In this document: positions 50,162-60,078 of the stretch, piece by piece
Layout of the letters: each line of letters starts with the position of its first letter
Numbering within the stretch: the first letter of the stretch is position 1
Source: Pseudodesulfovibrio sp. zrk46
GTDB lineage: Bacteria > Desulfobacterota > Desulfovibrionia > Desulfovibrionales > Desulfovibrionaceae
Direction of reading: 5' to 3'
Assembly (NCBI RefSeq): GCF_012516435.1
Contig: NZ_CP051216.1
Location: 3,957,501-4,021,500 of the forward strand
DNA length: 64,000 nt
Made by a program: the position numbers and the translations under genes
Notes under the pieces: generated by a model
Told to the model about the DNA's origin: nothing
Seen by the model: the letters and a program-made list of their open reading frames with translations, nothing else
Databases searched by the model: none

Positions 50162-52108
50162 CTAGCTGACTTTGCTACCCGGCTCCACCTCACTGGTGGG
50201 AGTGAGGAGCTGGAGTTCGTCGCCGGACTTCACCGCCAGGATCATGCCCTGGGAGAGTTGCTTACGCAGCTTGCGCGGCTTGAGATTGCAGACAACCACA
50301 ACCTGTTTGCCCACGAGATCATCAGGGGCGAAGAAGTCGGCAATACCTGCAACAACCTGTCGAATTTCGTCGTCGCCAGTGTCCACGCGAACGAGGAGCA
50401 GACGGTCAGCATCGGGATGCTTCTCGACTTCCTTGACGGTACCGACACGCATGTCGACCTTGAGGAAATCTTCGAACTCGATGGTACCGTCGCCAGCGTC
50501 AGCCTTCTTCTCCTGCTTGGCCTGTTTCTTGGCCTTTTCCTTCTTGGGCTTCTTCGGCTCTTCTTTGACCTCAGGCAGATCCACACGCGGGAACAGGTTA
50601 GAAGTCTTTGCGACAGTCTCGCTGGATTCCAAGAGACCCCATACGTCGAGTTCCTTGGGCAGGTTCACTTTCTCCTGATCGAAGCCCATGCCCAACTGAT
50701 CCAGCATTTTCTCACTGGCCTCAGGCATTACCGGCCACAGATGGACGGCGATCTTGCGCATGTTCTCGAGCAGGACATAAATGACAGTCTGGAGACGACC
50801 GGTCTCTTCATTCTTGAAAAGTGTCCACGGAGCGGTCTCGTCAATATACTTGTTCAGGCCGCGAACCAACTCCCACAGCCCCTCAAGGGCACGGGAGAAC
50901 TTCATCTCCGAGTAGTTGTCCTGGAAAGCCTTCATGGCATCCTGACCGATCTTCTTAATCTCGGCATCCACGATATCTTCCACGTCGGGACGAGGGATCA
51001 CGCCGCCGAAGTACTTGTGGGTCATGGACAGGGTGCGGTTAAACAAGTTGCCAAGGTCATTGGCCAATTCAGCGTTAAGACGGCCAATCAGGGCCTTCTC
51101 AGAGAAGCTGGAATCCTGACCGAAAACCATGTCACGAAGCAGGAAGTAACGGAATGCGTCGAGACCATACTTGTCCTTCATGGCAAGGGGCTCCACAACG
51201 TTACCGATGGACTTGGACATCTTGGTATCTTCCACCAACCAGTAGCCGTGAACGTTGAGGTGCTGGTAAGGCTCGATGCCCGCAGCCTTGAGCATGGTGG
51301 GCCAGAAGATAGCGTGAGGCTTGAGGATATCCTTGGCTACAAGGTGGTTTGCCTTAGGCCAGTATTCTTCAAACTTCTTGCCTTCGGGATATTCCAGAGC
51401 GGTGATGTAGTTGATGAGCGCGTCAAACCAAACGTAAGTGACATAGTCATTGTCGAAAGGCAGCTCAATGCCCCAGGTCAGGCGGGACTTGGGACGGGAG
51501 ATACAGAGGTCTTCCAGCTCACCGGATTCGAGGAGGCTGAGCACCTCGTTCTTATATCGCTCTGGACGGATGAAATCGGGATTCTTGTTGATGTGGTCCT
51601 TGAGCCAATCCTGGTACTTGGACATCTTGAAGAAATAATTCTTCTCAGCAATGTACTCTGGAACGGTCTGGTGATCCGGACACTTGCCGTCAACCAGTTC
51701 CTTCTCAGTGTAGAAACGCTCGCAACCAAAGCAGTAATGACCGCCATATTCGCCAAAATAGATGTCGCCGGAATCGTAAACCTTCTGAAGGATTTCCTGA
51801 ACAACAGCCTTGTGGCGAGGTTCGGTAGTACGAATGAAATCATTGTTGGAAATGTTCATGTCGGGCCACAGATCCCGGAACAATCCGCTGATGGTGTCAA
51901 CGTATTCCTGCGGGGACTTGCCCTGCGCCTCAGCAGCCTGGACGATCTTGTCACCATGTTCGTCTGTGCCGGTGAGAAAGTATGCATCTTCGCCCATGAG
52001 CCGATGAAATCGGGCTACGGAATCAGCCACGATGGTAGAATACGCATGCCCCAGATGGGGTTTAGCGTTCACGTAGAAAATGGGCGTAGTGATGTAAAAA
52101 CGTTCCAA
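50162..52108 (-). CDS. metG: Methionyl-tRNA synthetase with C-terminal tRNA-binding domain
   Basis: MetG charges tRNA-Met. The 648-residue protein has the HIGH motif HLGH (18-21), a zinc-knuckle insert CFGC...CPDH (about 128-147) and the KMSKS motif (DTKMSKSIGNVV, about 297). A Lys/Glu-rich linker around 520-540 is followed by an OB-fold tRNA-binding domain (IEFEDFLKVDMRVGTV to the end). The start is a TTG at 52108, with GGAG 9 bases upstream, and FYITTPIFYVNAKPHLGH follows as in the family. Confidence 0.96.
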   Translation of the reverse strand: MERFYITTPIFYVNAKPHLGHAYSTIVADSVARFHRLMGEDAYFLTGTDEHGDKIVQAAEAQGKSPQEYVDTISGLFRDLWPDMNISNNDFIRTTEPRHKAVVQEILQKVYDSGDIYFGEYGGHYCFGCERFYTEKELVDGKCPDHQTVPEYIAEKNYFFKMSKYQDWLKDHINKNPDFIRPERYKNEVLSLLESGELEDLCISRPKSRLTWGIELPFDNDYVTYVWFDALINYITALEYPEGKKFEEYWPKANHLVAKDILKPHAIFWPTMLKAAGIEPYQHLNVHGYWLVEDTKMSKSIGNVVEPLAMKDKYGLDAFRYFLLRDMVFGQDSSFSEKALIGRLNAELANDLGNLFNRTLSMTHKYFGGVIPRPDVEDIVDAEIKKIGQDAMKAFQDNYSEMKFSRALEGLWELVRGLNKYIDETAPWTLFKNEETGRLQTVIYVLLENMRKIAVHLWPVMPEASEKMLDQLGMGFDQEKVNLPKELDVWGLLESSETVAKTSNLFPRVDLPEVKEEPKKPKKEKAKKQAKQEKKADAGDGTIEFEDFLKVDMRVGTVKEVEKHPDADRLLLVRVDTGDDEIRQVVAGIADFFAPDDLVGKQVVVVCNLKPRKLRKQLSQGMILAVKSGDELQLLTPTSEVEPGSKVS

Positions 52109-52149
52109 ACCAAATCTCCTCGTCCCTGGCGCAATCGCCTTCGGGACAG

Positions 52150-53364
52150 TTACTTCCTGGGTCTGCGTCTGCGGCGTCGGGGCCTGCGCGACCGTTTGTT
52201 TTTATCTTCACCGGTGGAATCTGCACTGGACTCTTGTTTGGGCTTTTCAAATCGCTCTGTGCGCTCCCCACGCTCCGGGCGATCTTTGCGATCCCTGCGG
52301 TCCTTGCGTGCGCCGCGCTCCTGTCCCGTGTCGTCCCTCTGCGGACGCTCCTTGCGGGGCTTGTCCTTACGGGGGGACTGACGGGGCTTGCGCTCGCTCC
52401 GGCTATCGGATGAATCGGATTCCCTTCCCTCTGAAGGTGCACCGGATTTTGCATTGTCACCACCCTTGGGTGCTGGTCGGGAGGGCTTTCTGCCGCCACG
52501 ACGACCTCGAGGGGGTTGAACCTTGGCGTCTGCCATGGCTTCCGCACTCGGCGGCTTGTTAACTATTTCATTCCATTCGTCAATGGAAACTTCCTTCTCC
52601 TCGTAACCTTCAGTCAGTAAGGAAAGGGATTTCTTAAAGAAATTAGAACGAAGCACTTTAACCGAACCAATAGCGGTGTTGTACTTCTTGCCCACGCGAG
52701 GACACATGCGGTGGAACTCTTCATAACCCTGCTGCTCGAAACTGAGGCAACAGAGAAGGCGCCCGCAAATGCCTGAAATCTTTGTCGGGTTGAGGAACAG
52801 GTTCTGCTCCTTGGCCATCTTGATGGTGACCGGAACGAACTTGCGCATGAAGCGGCGGCAGCAACAGATCTGACCGCAATTACCGATGGCACCGAGCATC
52901 TGGGTTTCATGGCGCACACCGATCTGACGCAGTTCGATACGTGTACGGTATTCTCGCACCAAATCCTTGATCAATTCGCGAAAATCGATACGCCCCGGTG
53001 CGGTGAAGTAAAAGATCATCTTGGAACGATCGAAGAAGACCTCCACATCCACCAGTTTCATGCCCAACTTATGCTTGGTGATGCATTTGCGGCAAAACTG
53101 GTAAGCCTCCTTGGACAGATCCTTGTTCTCGGCAACGGACTCCATATCCTTTTCGTTGGCCAGCCGATAGATGGGCTTATGCGCCTCATCATCGCCCATG
53201 TCGTTCTCTTTGGGAGCCTGCTTCGTCAGAATGACTTTTCCAAGGCCCATGCCCTGATCCGTCTTGACGATGACATGCTGCCCTTCGCGAACCACGAACG
53301 CGCCAGATGCAAAATAGTACACCTGTCCGTAATCATTGAATTTAACACCAAGTATTTGGCTCAT
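52150..53364 (-). CDS. RicT/YaaT-like PSP1 domain protein with a long charged tail
   Basis: This 404-residue cytoplasmic protein has residues 1-270 matching PSP1 (RicT/YaaT): VKFNDYGQVYYFASG, FCRKCI, then the Cys-rich block GNCGQICCCRRFMRKF and ICGRLLCCLSFEQQGYEEF. These cysteines bind iron-sulfur clusters in the Bacillus Ric complex, which affects RNase Y and mRNA maturation. From about 275 the chain is a disordered, Arg/Lys/Asp/Ser-rich tail ending RRPRRRRRRPRK, suited to RNA binding. The order on the minus strand is this gene, then metG, 41 bases apart; the gene order is common in bacteria. Confidence 0.86.
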   Translation of the reverse strand: MSQILGVKFNDYGQVYYFASGAFVVREGQHVIVKTDQGMGLGKVILTKQAPKENDMGDDEAHKPIYRLANEKDMESVAENKDLSKEAYQFCRKCITKHKLGMKLVDVEVFFDRSKMIFYFTAPGRIDFRELIKDLVREYRTRIELRQIGVRHETQMLGAIGNCGQICCCRRFMRKFVPVTIKMAKEQNLFLNPTKISGICGRLLCCLSFEQQGYEEFHRMCPRVGKKYNTAIGSVKVLRSNFFKKSLSLLTEGYEEKEVSIDEWNEIVNKPPSAEAMADAKVQPPRGRRGGRKPSRPAPKGGDNAKSGAPSEGRESDSSDSRSERKPRQSPRKDKPRKERPQRDDTGQERGARKDRRDRKDRPERGERTERFEKPKQESSADSTGEDKNKRSRRPRRRRRRPRK

Positions 53365-53469
53365 AGGGTAGTTCCCTGTTATCTAAACCCCATCTAAGCG
53401 GGGGCGAAAGTGTCGTAAGAAAGAGGTAACATATTAGAAAAAGGCGGTGTGGGCAAATGCGGCGTATAA

Positions 53470-53511
53470 ATAAAAACCGGGCGGACGCCTTGTAGCGCAT
53501 CCGCCCGGTTC
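53470..53511 (-). terminator. Terminator of the orphan CheY-like gene
   Basis: On the minus strand, AACCGGGCGGATGC pairs with GCGTCCGCCCGGTT with one mismatch, followed by TTT and further T. It lies 20 bases after the gene's stop. Confidence 0.88.
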
Positions 53512-53530
53512 CAATAATCATTTCAAGGCG

Positions 53531-53926
53531 CTACAGCAGTCCGAGGCTCTTCACCTCAGACATAAGCTTGTCCTCGTCAATAGGCTTGACCAGATAGGAT
53601 GTTGCCCCGCCCAGGAAAAAGGCGTCGTGGGTCTCCTTTTCATCATCAAGCATGGTGGTGACGATAACTTTTGACTCAGCTTCAGGCCCCACATCAAACT
53701 CTTTCTCAATGGCCCTGATTTCTCGGAGCGCCTGCTGACCATCCATTTCCGGCATGAGCAGGTCCAGACAAATGAGATCATACGGCTCGCCGGCCTTGAT
53801 ACCTCGTCGAAATGCCTCGATTGCCTCCTCGCCGTTCACGGCAATGTCACATTGGGCAACGGTCCGAAGAATCTCGTGGATCATGTTTCGACTGTAAAAA
53901 TCATCATCGACAATCAACGCTTTCAT
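53531..53926 (-). CDS. CheY-like single-domain response regulator (orphan)
   Basis: This 131-residue lone receiver has phosphoacceptor D55 (ICLDLLMPEMDG), acidic pocket VDDD (residues 6-9), switch Thr (VIVTTML) and Lys K114 (YLVKPI). ATG 53926 is preceded by GGAGG; an in-frame start at 53965 would add 13 residues. It has the same length as the receiver at 4634-5029, to which it is similar throughout. No kinase is adjacent. Confidence 0.9.
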   Translation of the reverse strand: MKALIVDDDFYSRNMIHEILRTVAQCDIAVNGEEAIEAFRRGIKAGEPYDLICLDLLMPEMDGQQALREIRAIEKEFDVGPEAESKVIVTTMLDDEKETHDAFFLGGATSYLVKPIDEDKLMSEVKSLGLL

Positions 53927-54036
53927 TCCATCCTCCAGGGTCCTCTCTCTATTCCCAAACAGCAATAACCGTTCGCATTTTCAGGATGAAAACGCAACCC
54001 CCGAGCTACGAATTCATCACAACGAAACAGTCAGGT

Positions 54037-54918
54037 CTACACATCAATCATGAAACCTTCACGAGCCATTTCAAAGTCAACACCACTATCCTTCCACTCC
54101 TCCTGGAGTCGTGCGAAATTGGCGTCCACCTCGTCATCGGTACGAGTCGTTTCATGATGGGTAAGATACACCTTGCCGACACCGGCCCGTTGGGCCAGGC
54201 CAAGAGTTTGCTCGAAGGTGGAATGCCCCCATCCCTTCTTGAGCACGTACTCTTCTTCGGTGTACTGCGCATCAGCGATGAAGACATCCACACCACTGAT
54301 AAAATCTTCAATTCCCTGATTTCGTTCCGCGACGATCTTCCCGTACTCCTCGTAATCATCTTCATCCGGATCATAGATGTTGAAGAAGGGTTCGTGGTCT
54401 CCGGTAAAGAAGAGCGTCTTGCCGTCACACTCCACCTTGCACCCGAAATCCATGGCCGGATGATTCATGAGAACAGTGGAAACCTTGGCAAAACCAAGGT
54501 CAACGGTCTGTCCGTCAGACAACGTTTCGTAGGAGATATCTGCCTGAAGCTCGGTCACGCGCACAGGGAAATGCGGGTATTCCATCTGCTTGGCAAGAAC
54601 AGCCTCAATACCGGTCATAGTCATGGGGTCCGGCGGTCCATAGATAATCAACTCATTGCCCGGCACGAACATGGGAACGAAAAATGGCAGCCCCTGAATG
54701 TGATCCCAATGGGTATGGGACACGAACAGATGGCATTTGATCGGCATTTGCTTGGAGAGTTCCAGCCCCAGTTCACGGATGCCGGTTCCGGCGTCGAAGA
54801 TAAGCAGATCATCGTTGTCAGATCGAATCTCGATGCAGGTAGTGTTACCACCGTATTTGACGGTGTCCGGTCCTGGAGCAGACAGAGAGCCTCGGGTGCC
54901 GCGAAAACGAAAACGCAT
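54037..54918 (-). CDS. MBL-fold metallo-hydrolase
   Basis: This 293-residue protein has the metallo-beta-lactamase fold with HTHWDHIQG (about 68-76), GGNTTCIEI and LIFDAGTGIRELG at the start, FTGDHEP, and LTHHETTRTDDE near the end. These are the metal ligands of a di-iron or di-zinc site. Members of this subgroup act as cyclic phosphodiesterase or RNase Z-like enzymes; the substrate is unknown. The gene is coupled to the HDOD protein gene (TGATG overlap), which suggests a shared signalling role. Confidence 0.82.
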   Translation of the reverse strand: MRFRFRGTRGSLSAPGPDTVKYGGNTTCIEIRSDNDDLLIFDAGTGIRELGLELSKQMPIKCHLFVSHTHWDHIQGLPFFVPMFVPGNELIIYGPPDPMTMTGIEAVLAKQMEYPHFPVRVTELQADISYETLSDGQTVDLGFAKVSTVLMNHPAMDFGCKVECDGKTLFFTGDHEPFFNIYDPDEDDYEEYGKIVAERNQGIEDFISGVDVFIADAQYTEEEYVLKKGWGHSTFEQTLGLAQRAGVGKVYLTHHETTRTDDEVDANFARLQEEWKDSGVDFEMAREGFMIDV

Positions 54919-55778
54919 CAGCTCGCCTCTCCCAGTTTGATAAAGATTCTGGCATGCTCCACTTCTTCATCGAGAGTGGGCATCTCCTTGATCAGGCCGT
55001 CCAAATCGAGAGAAAATCGTTTCTGGATAGATTCCGGGAGCGCATTGATGTGGTAATCCCCCGCAGCGCCGAAAGCGAGCTTCTTGCTGATCTGATCTGC
55101 AGCGAAGACACAATCGACAAGCTGTGAAGCTTCACCTTTTTGAGGCGTATGATGACGGGAAATGGCATCGAAGAGATCGGGCGGCAGGTTCCACTTTTCG
55201 GCCAGCAAAGACCCGATATCGGAGTGGGTCGCACCGATAACTTCCTTCTCGCATTGGCTGAGAGGGGCGCCCGTATCTGTTACGAGTTGCCGGACCTGCT
55301 GAAATTCCTTGGGCATATACAGCGCAAAGACGACCTTACCGATATCGTGCAGTAATCCGGCGGCAAAGTAATCGGCAGCCTCATCGCGAGAGACACCAAG
55401 CATAGTGCCGAGCATGCGCGTTCCCGTGGCAACGGCGAGAGAATGCAGCCAGAAGCCGCCCATCTCAAGGCCAGCCACATTAGACTTGGGCATTGCGCCC
55501 ACGGCAGCCAGCCCAAGTGCCACGTTTTTGAGCGTATTGAGACCAAGATATACACTAGCGTGATTGATGGAAGTGATTTCTCTGGAGAGTCCAAAGTAGG
55601 CCGAATTGACGAGGCGAAGTATTTTGAGCGTGAAGACCGGGTCTTTCTTGATGACCTCGACCAACTCTTTTTGTGAACAATTAATATTACTTGCCAGCTT
55701 GAGAACCTGATGCACACTCTTGGGAAAAGCGGGCATTTTCTCTACGGCTGCCATGAGTTTCTTTTCGACGTCCTGCAT
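54918..55778 (-). CDS. HDOD domain protein
   Basis: This 286-residue signalling protein has one HDOD domain (about 10-205), a catalytically silent relative of HD phosphohydrolases. It contains KMPAFPKSVHQVLKLASN, FTLKILRLVNSAYFGLSREI, INHASVYLGLNTLKNVAL, and YFAAGLLHDIGKVVF with IGATHSDIGSLLAEKW. The HD pair is present (LHDIGK), so weak activity is not excluded. I chose ATG 55778. It is coupled to the downstream MBL gene. Such proteins often tie motility, c-di-GMP or stress signals together. Confidence 0.85.
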   Translation of the reverse strand: MQDVEKKLMAAVEKMPAFPKSVHQVLKLASNINCSQKELVEVIKKDPVFTLKILRLVNSAYFGLSREITSINHASVYLGLNTLKNVALGLAAVGAMPKSNVAGLEMGGFWLHSLAVATGTRMLGTMLGVSRDEAADYFAAGLLHDIGKVVFALYMPKEFQQVRQLVTDTGAPLSQCEKEVIGATHSDIGSLLAEKWNLPPDLFDAISRHHTPQKGEASQLVDCVFAADQISKKLAFGAAGDYHINALPESIQKRFSLDLDGLIKEMPTLDEEVEHARIFIKLGEAS

Positions 55779-55899
55779 TCGGCCCCACGCGCTATGTTGA
55801 CGTTCACGCACCTATTGCCGCAAAAACGGCCTCAGGCTCCGGTACCTCTTGGAATTCCAATACCAACTTATTGCAGGAATAGGCATATTTGGCAAGTCA

Positions 55900-58311
55900 T
55901 CAAGGCCGAAAAGCACGAATAGACAATTCGTTTTCTTCATCCCAGATGCAACGGATCAGTCCGTGACGTGAAGTCGTATAGACAGGCACCCCCACTCCGC
56001 TCACCACTTGGCGATGCGGAAACCCATATCGGTTGAGATAACCGTCCGAACCCACTGCGGCCTCAGGAGATACTTGAGAATAGAACTCTGGAGAGTAACT
56101 CGACCGACTCCCGTGATGCGGCAAAACAAGTATTTGCGCTGACAAATCAGCATCTGATGCAAGCAACACATCCAGCCCTATCCCTTCAACATCACCGGGA
56201 ATCAGAGCTAACGGCTGCCTCTGTCGCATGAGTCGCATCACTAATGACCGTTCATTTCCGCGACGACTATCAATGCCTTCGGACGGATGAAGAACCTCCA
56301 AGTTCACATCATCCGACAAAGAGACAATCTGTCCAGCTCGTAACGGTTGGGCAACCAATTCAGGCTTATCCTCAAACACTTTGCGCAACCGTTCTCCAGT
56401 CCTTCCACGAACAGACATGCCATTTGAATAAAATGCGCCTACATCAAATCGGGAGAGAACAAAAGGCAGTCCATGACTGTGATCCGTATCCGGATGACTC
56501 AAAAAGACTCCATCCAAACGGGGCGGACGACCATAAGTCAGATATGGCGCAACCACAGATTCGCCAAGATCAAAAGAGTTGGTACCGGGGCCGCCATCCA
56601 CAAGCCAACGATGCCCGCCGGGAGTCGAAATAACCTGCGCTTGGCCCAAACCAACATCAATGGTGGTCAAGCTCACATGATCCTGAGAATCCGCTATCAT
56701 GACTGATATATGCGGCCATACCATCAAGAAGAATCCGATCCCGGCCAGTCCCAAGAACACGCGACGGTTGGCCCACGCCAAGATCGTCACGATCAACAGC
56801 AAAGCCACACCGACTATTTCTGGCCATAAAGGACGAAGGACAGAGAAGACGGGCGCCATTTCAACTTCACCTGCTATATGCAAGAGGCCCAGCAGCCAAT
56901 CCATGATTGAGGCAGCAAAGCTCAACGCAGCACGTCCCAAAGGCGCTGTCCATGACATCAAGGACAGCACCATCCCGACCACGCCAAGGGGCATGACGGC
57001 CACACCCAGCACTGGCAGCCAGACAAGATTGAACAAAATGTTTGGACTCCACGTACCGAAATTCCACGACACCAGCGACAGGAGCGCGACATTGGCGCAC
57101 AAACTTACGGCCAGCAAACCACCAGCCCATGACAAGCCCCGCATCCACCAACTCGAATCGGCACAGAACAAACCGCGAATGAGAGGATACATGAGCCCGA
57201 TACCTGCCACGGCAACAGCAGACATTTGCAGGGAAAGATCAAACACGGAAAATGGCGAAACAAACACGATGATGGCCAGGGCGAAGAACAGACCATCTAT
57301 AAGCACTCTGCCTCGCCCCTGCAGCAATAGGAATCCCCAGAAGGCGAACATGGTGGCAGCACGCAACAACGACTGGGAAGGCTGGCCAAGCCACGCATAT
57401 CCTAGGACAAGAGGAGCGGCCAACCATACGGCCAGTTTGGGACGCGGAATACGAAGCAACATCGGCGGATATACCCAACCAAGTAACCACGCCAACCCCC
57501 ACCCCATGGCTGCAACAAAACCGACATGCAGGCCGGAAAGAGCGAGCGTGTGCGCAAGCCCGGCACTACGTGTCGCCTCTGCTGTTGCAGCCTCCAACCC
57601 AGAACGATCTCCCGTGATGAGAGCTCGCACCATGGCTCCGCCCTGCGTAGCAGGCAGGTGGTCGACCACGGCCTTTCTGAGCCGCATTTTCAATTCCCAC
57701 AGCGCATTGCTCGGCGGTTGCCCCCATACGGGTTTCACATCTCGCCCAGCAGGCCAACCGCGCCACATCACACCCTGCCGTTGCCAGTACCATTCGTAAT
57801 CCCACGCACCGGGATTACCGAAATTGCGTACTGGCATCACACGCATTCTCAAGCTCACAGCTTGTCCCGGCACCGGAAAAGCCTCCGGATTACGCCATGT
57901 CCACGCGAGCTTACCGGTCAGAGTCTGAGCCTGACCATCCACTTCATATTGGATATCGCGAAGCACCAGACGCAATCGGCCTTCCGGCCTCGGGTCCGCA
58001 CGATCAACTACAGCTTGCAGATCAACCGACTGACGCGCCTCAACCCAAACAGGGACTTCCGGCACCACAAGGGCAACTTGCGCTGCATAGCCAAACCCGA
58101 AAGCCGCACACAGCACAACGGCCAGCCACGGCAATCGCCGCAGCCAGCCACGAATGACTGTATCTGCAATATAGAGAACACCCAGCGAGGTTAACGCAGG
58201 GACAGGATAGCGATACGCAAAGATGCCAAGAACAATGGCGAGAAAACAAGTTTGCCACGGCAAAAGGCCGGGCACTGGCGCAGGGGCCGGACGGACGGTC
58301 TCAACAGTCAC
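55900..58311 (-). CDS. comEC: DNA internalisation-related competence protein ComEC/Rec2
   Basis: This 803-residue inner-membrane protein passes single-stranded DNA into the cytoplasm in natural transformation. It has an N-terminal OB-like domain, then a competence membrane region with about ten hydrophobic segments (ALSGLHVGFVAAMGWGLAW is the typical signature). A C-terminal MBL domain follows (about 560-803: TTIDVGLGQAQVI, HPDTDHSHGLPFV, ILVLPHHGSRSSYSPEF). The start is a GTG at 58311. It follows ruvB by 16 bases on the same strand. The other competence genes are not here. Confidence 0.93.
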   Translation of the reverse strand: MTVETVRPAPAPVPGLLPWQTCFLAIVLGIFAYRYPVPALTSLGVLYIADTVIRGWLRRLPWLAVVLCAAFGFGYAAQVALVVPEVPVWVEARQSVDLQAVVDRADPRPEGRLRLVLRDIQYEVDGQAQTLTGKLAWTWRNPEAFPVPGQAVSLRMRVMPVRNFGNPGAWDYEWYWQRQGVMWRGWPAGRDVKPVWGQPPSNALWELKMRLRKAVVDHLPATQGGAMVRALITGDRSGLEAATAEATRSAGLAHTLALSGLHVGFVAAMGWGLAWLLGWVYPPMLLRIPRPKLAVWLAAPLVLGYAWLGQPSQSLLRAATMFAFWGFLLLQGRGRVLIDGLFFALAIIVFVSPFSVFDLSLQMSAVAVAGIGLMYPLIRGLFCADSSWWMRGLSWAGGLLAVSLCANVALLSLVSWNFGTWSPNILFNLVWLPVLGVAVMPLGVVGMVLSLMSWTAPLGRAALSFAASIMDWLLGLLHIAGEVEMAPVFSVLRPLWPEIVGVALLLIVTILAWANRRVFLGLAGIGFFLMVWPHISVMIADSQDHVSLTTIDVGLGQAQVISTPGGHRWLVDGGPGTNSFDLGESVVAPYLTYGRPPRLDGVFLSHPDTDHSHGLPFVLSRFDVGAFYSNGMSVRGRTGERLRKVFEDKPELVAQPLRAGQIVSLSDDVNLEVLHPSEGIDSRRGNERSLVMRLMRQRQPLALIPGDVEGIGLDVLLASDADLSAQILVLPHHGSRSSYSPEFYSQVSPEAAVGSDGYLNRYGFPHRQVVSGVGVPVYTTSRHGLIRCIWDEENELSIRAFRP

Positions 58312-58327
58312 GGCTCCCTGCCCTCGC

Positions 58328-59317
58328 CTAAATCAGGCTGTGCTGGTCTTCGTCTTCCATGCGCAGCTTGAGGTGCTTGTATGCCTTGGCCGTGGCCACA
58401 CGACCACGAGGGGTGCGCTTCAAAAATCCGCACTGAATAAGATACGGTTCATAAATATCTTCGATGGTGCGTACTTCTTCTGCACAGGCTGCGGCAATGG
58501 TCTTAAGACCAACAGGGCCACCATTGAAATTCTCCACCATGAGTGAAAGAATCTTGCGGTCCATGTTGTCCAAACCGAATTCGTCCACATCCAGCCGCTC
58601 CAGAGAGCTCTCTGCGATCTCTTTGGTCACCTTGCCGTTGCCGTGTACCAACGCGTAATCGCGAACACGACGAAGCAAACGGTTAGCAATACGCGGAGTG
58701 CCTCGAGCACGGCTGCCGATGGCGAACGCGCCTTCCCACTCAACTTCCACACCAAGAATGGAACCGGCACGCTCAACAATACGCCCCAACTCTTCAGGAG
58801 AGTAGAATTCAATACGGAAGATGCAGCCGAAACGGTCACGAAGTGGCGAAGTCAGCAGGCCAAGGCGGGTGGTCGCACCAACCAAGGTAAACGGCTCCAG
58901 ATCAAGCTTGACGGTACGGGCGCCGGGGCCGGAACCAATAACCAGATCGATCTGAAAATCCTCCATGGCCGGATACAGGACTTCTTCCACGGTGGCAGGC
59001 ATGCGATGAATTTCATCGATGAACAGGATATCGCCACGCTCCAGATTGGTCAGGATAGCGGCCAGATCACCGGAACGCTCCAACACCGGACCGGAGGTAG
59101 AAACCATGTTTACACCCAGCTCAGATGCCATGATGCGAGCCAAGGTGGTTTTACCAAGGCCGGGATTGCCATAGAAAAGAGTGTGGTCGAGCGGGCGTTC
59201 GCGCTCGTTGGCAGCCCGGATGAAGACATCAAGGTTGTCGCGCAGGTCTTCCTGACCGATAAAATCGCTCAACCGTCTCGGACGGACATTTTCTTCCGGT
59301 TGGGTAACTTTACTCAT
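58328..59317 (-). CDS. ruvB: Holliday junction branch migration helicase RuvB
   Basis: This 329-residue AAA+ motor, with RuvA, drives branch migration of Holliday junctions. Walker A is [12 protein letters not shown] (about 50-61), Walker B is LFIDEIHRM (about 98-106), sensor 1 is [10 protein letters not shown], and a C-terminal winged helix follows ([22 protein letters not shown]). It begins with the [13 protein letters not shown] of the family. The start overlaps the ruvA stop by 4 bases. Confidence 0.97.
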   Translation of the reverse strand: MSKVTQPEENVRPRRLSDFIGQEDLRDNLDVFIRAANERERPLDHTLFYGNPGLGKTTLARIMASELGVNMVSTSGPVLERSGDLAAILTNLERGDILFIDEIHRMPATVEEVLYPAMEDFQIDLVIGSGPGARTVKLDLEPFTLVGATTRLGLLTSPLRDRFGCIFRIEFYSPEELGRIVERAGSILGVEVEWEGAFAIGSRARGTPRIANRLLRRVRDYALVHGNGKVTKEIAESSLERLDVDEFGLDNMDRKILSLMVENFNGGPVGLKTIAAACAEEVRTIEDIYEPYLIQCGFLKRTPRGRVATAKAYKHLKLRMEDEDQHSLI

Positions 59318-59931
59318 GAACGTGCCGCGTTGATTTTCTTGAGCACGGCACGGATCGCACCGGCAGCGTCAAGGTCAGGTTCTATTTCGAAAATTTCCAT
59401 GATCATTGGACGGACTTCCTCTTCAGCGTAGCCCAGCCCCTTGAGGCCTGCAAGGGTATCCAGATATTCGCCCTGTGGCCCGTGCGGCGCAGCAGCCACC
59501 GTAGCTTTTCCTGTGGCCGGAGCAAGGTTCTTCACCTTGTCTTTCAGATTCCACAAGATCTGCTTGGCAGACTTCGGACCAATACCGGGTACACGGGAGA
59601 GCATGGTGACATCCTCACGGAAAGCAATCTCGCGCAGATGCTCGGCATCGAACATGGAGAGGATCGCCATGGCTTTCTTGGGTCCGAGCTTATCAATAGA
59701 GATCAGAGTGCGGAACAAATCCAGATCATCAGCCTCGATGAAACCGAACAGATCAATGGCCTTTTCCGCTACCTGTGTATGTATGAACAGCTCAACTTCC
59801 CCACCTTTGCCGGGAAGCTTGGCAATGACCGATGTCGGTGCGGCCACTTCATAGCCCACACCGCCCGGCGTCAGGAGCACCAGCCCCTTTTCGTTGGCGG
59901 AAAGTAATGTCCCTTGCAGATATCCGATCAT
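59314..59931 (-). CDS. ruvA: Holliday junction DNA-binding protein RuvA
   Basis: This 205-residue protein holds the junction for RuvB. It has an N-terminal OB domain ([32 protein letters not shown]), helix-hairpin-helix pairs ([17 protein letters not shown] and [17 protein letters not shown]) and a C-terminal RuvB-binding domain after a short Ala/Pro linker ([14 protein letters not shown]). A plus-strand gene separates it from ruvC. Confidence 0.96.
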   Translation of the reverse strand: MIGYLQGTLLSANEKGLVLLTPGGVGYEVAAPTSVIAKLPGKGGEVELFIHTQVAEKAIDLFGFIEADDLDLFRTLISIDKLGPKKAMAILSMFDAEHLREIAFREDVTMLSRVPGIGPKSAKQILWNLKDKVKNLAPATGKATVAAAPHGPQGEYLDTLAGLKGLGYAEEEVRPMIMEIFEIEPDLDAAGAIRAVLKKINAARS

Positions 59932-60078
59932 GAATTGCCTCCGTTGGAGGTGTAGTAGCGTATTCGCGAACGTAATTCAAAGAATATGACCACGCTTTCC
60001 AGATAATCATACCCAATAATTGCGAGTTGATGTTATGGGTTCAGCAGTTGCCAACCAGAACCGCCTAATGGAGTCATT

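Noticed and set aside
50150-52381. A 743-codon open frame on the plus strand
   Set aside because: It lies entirely antisense to metG and the start of the RicT-like tail. Both of those have full family motifs; the plus frame reads as low-complexity Leu/Val/Arg with no domain. It is a ghost of third-position GC.
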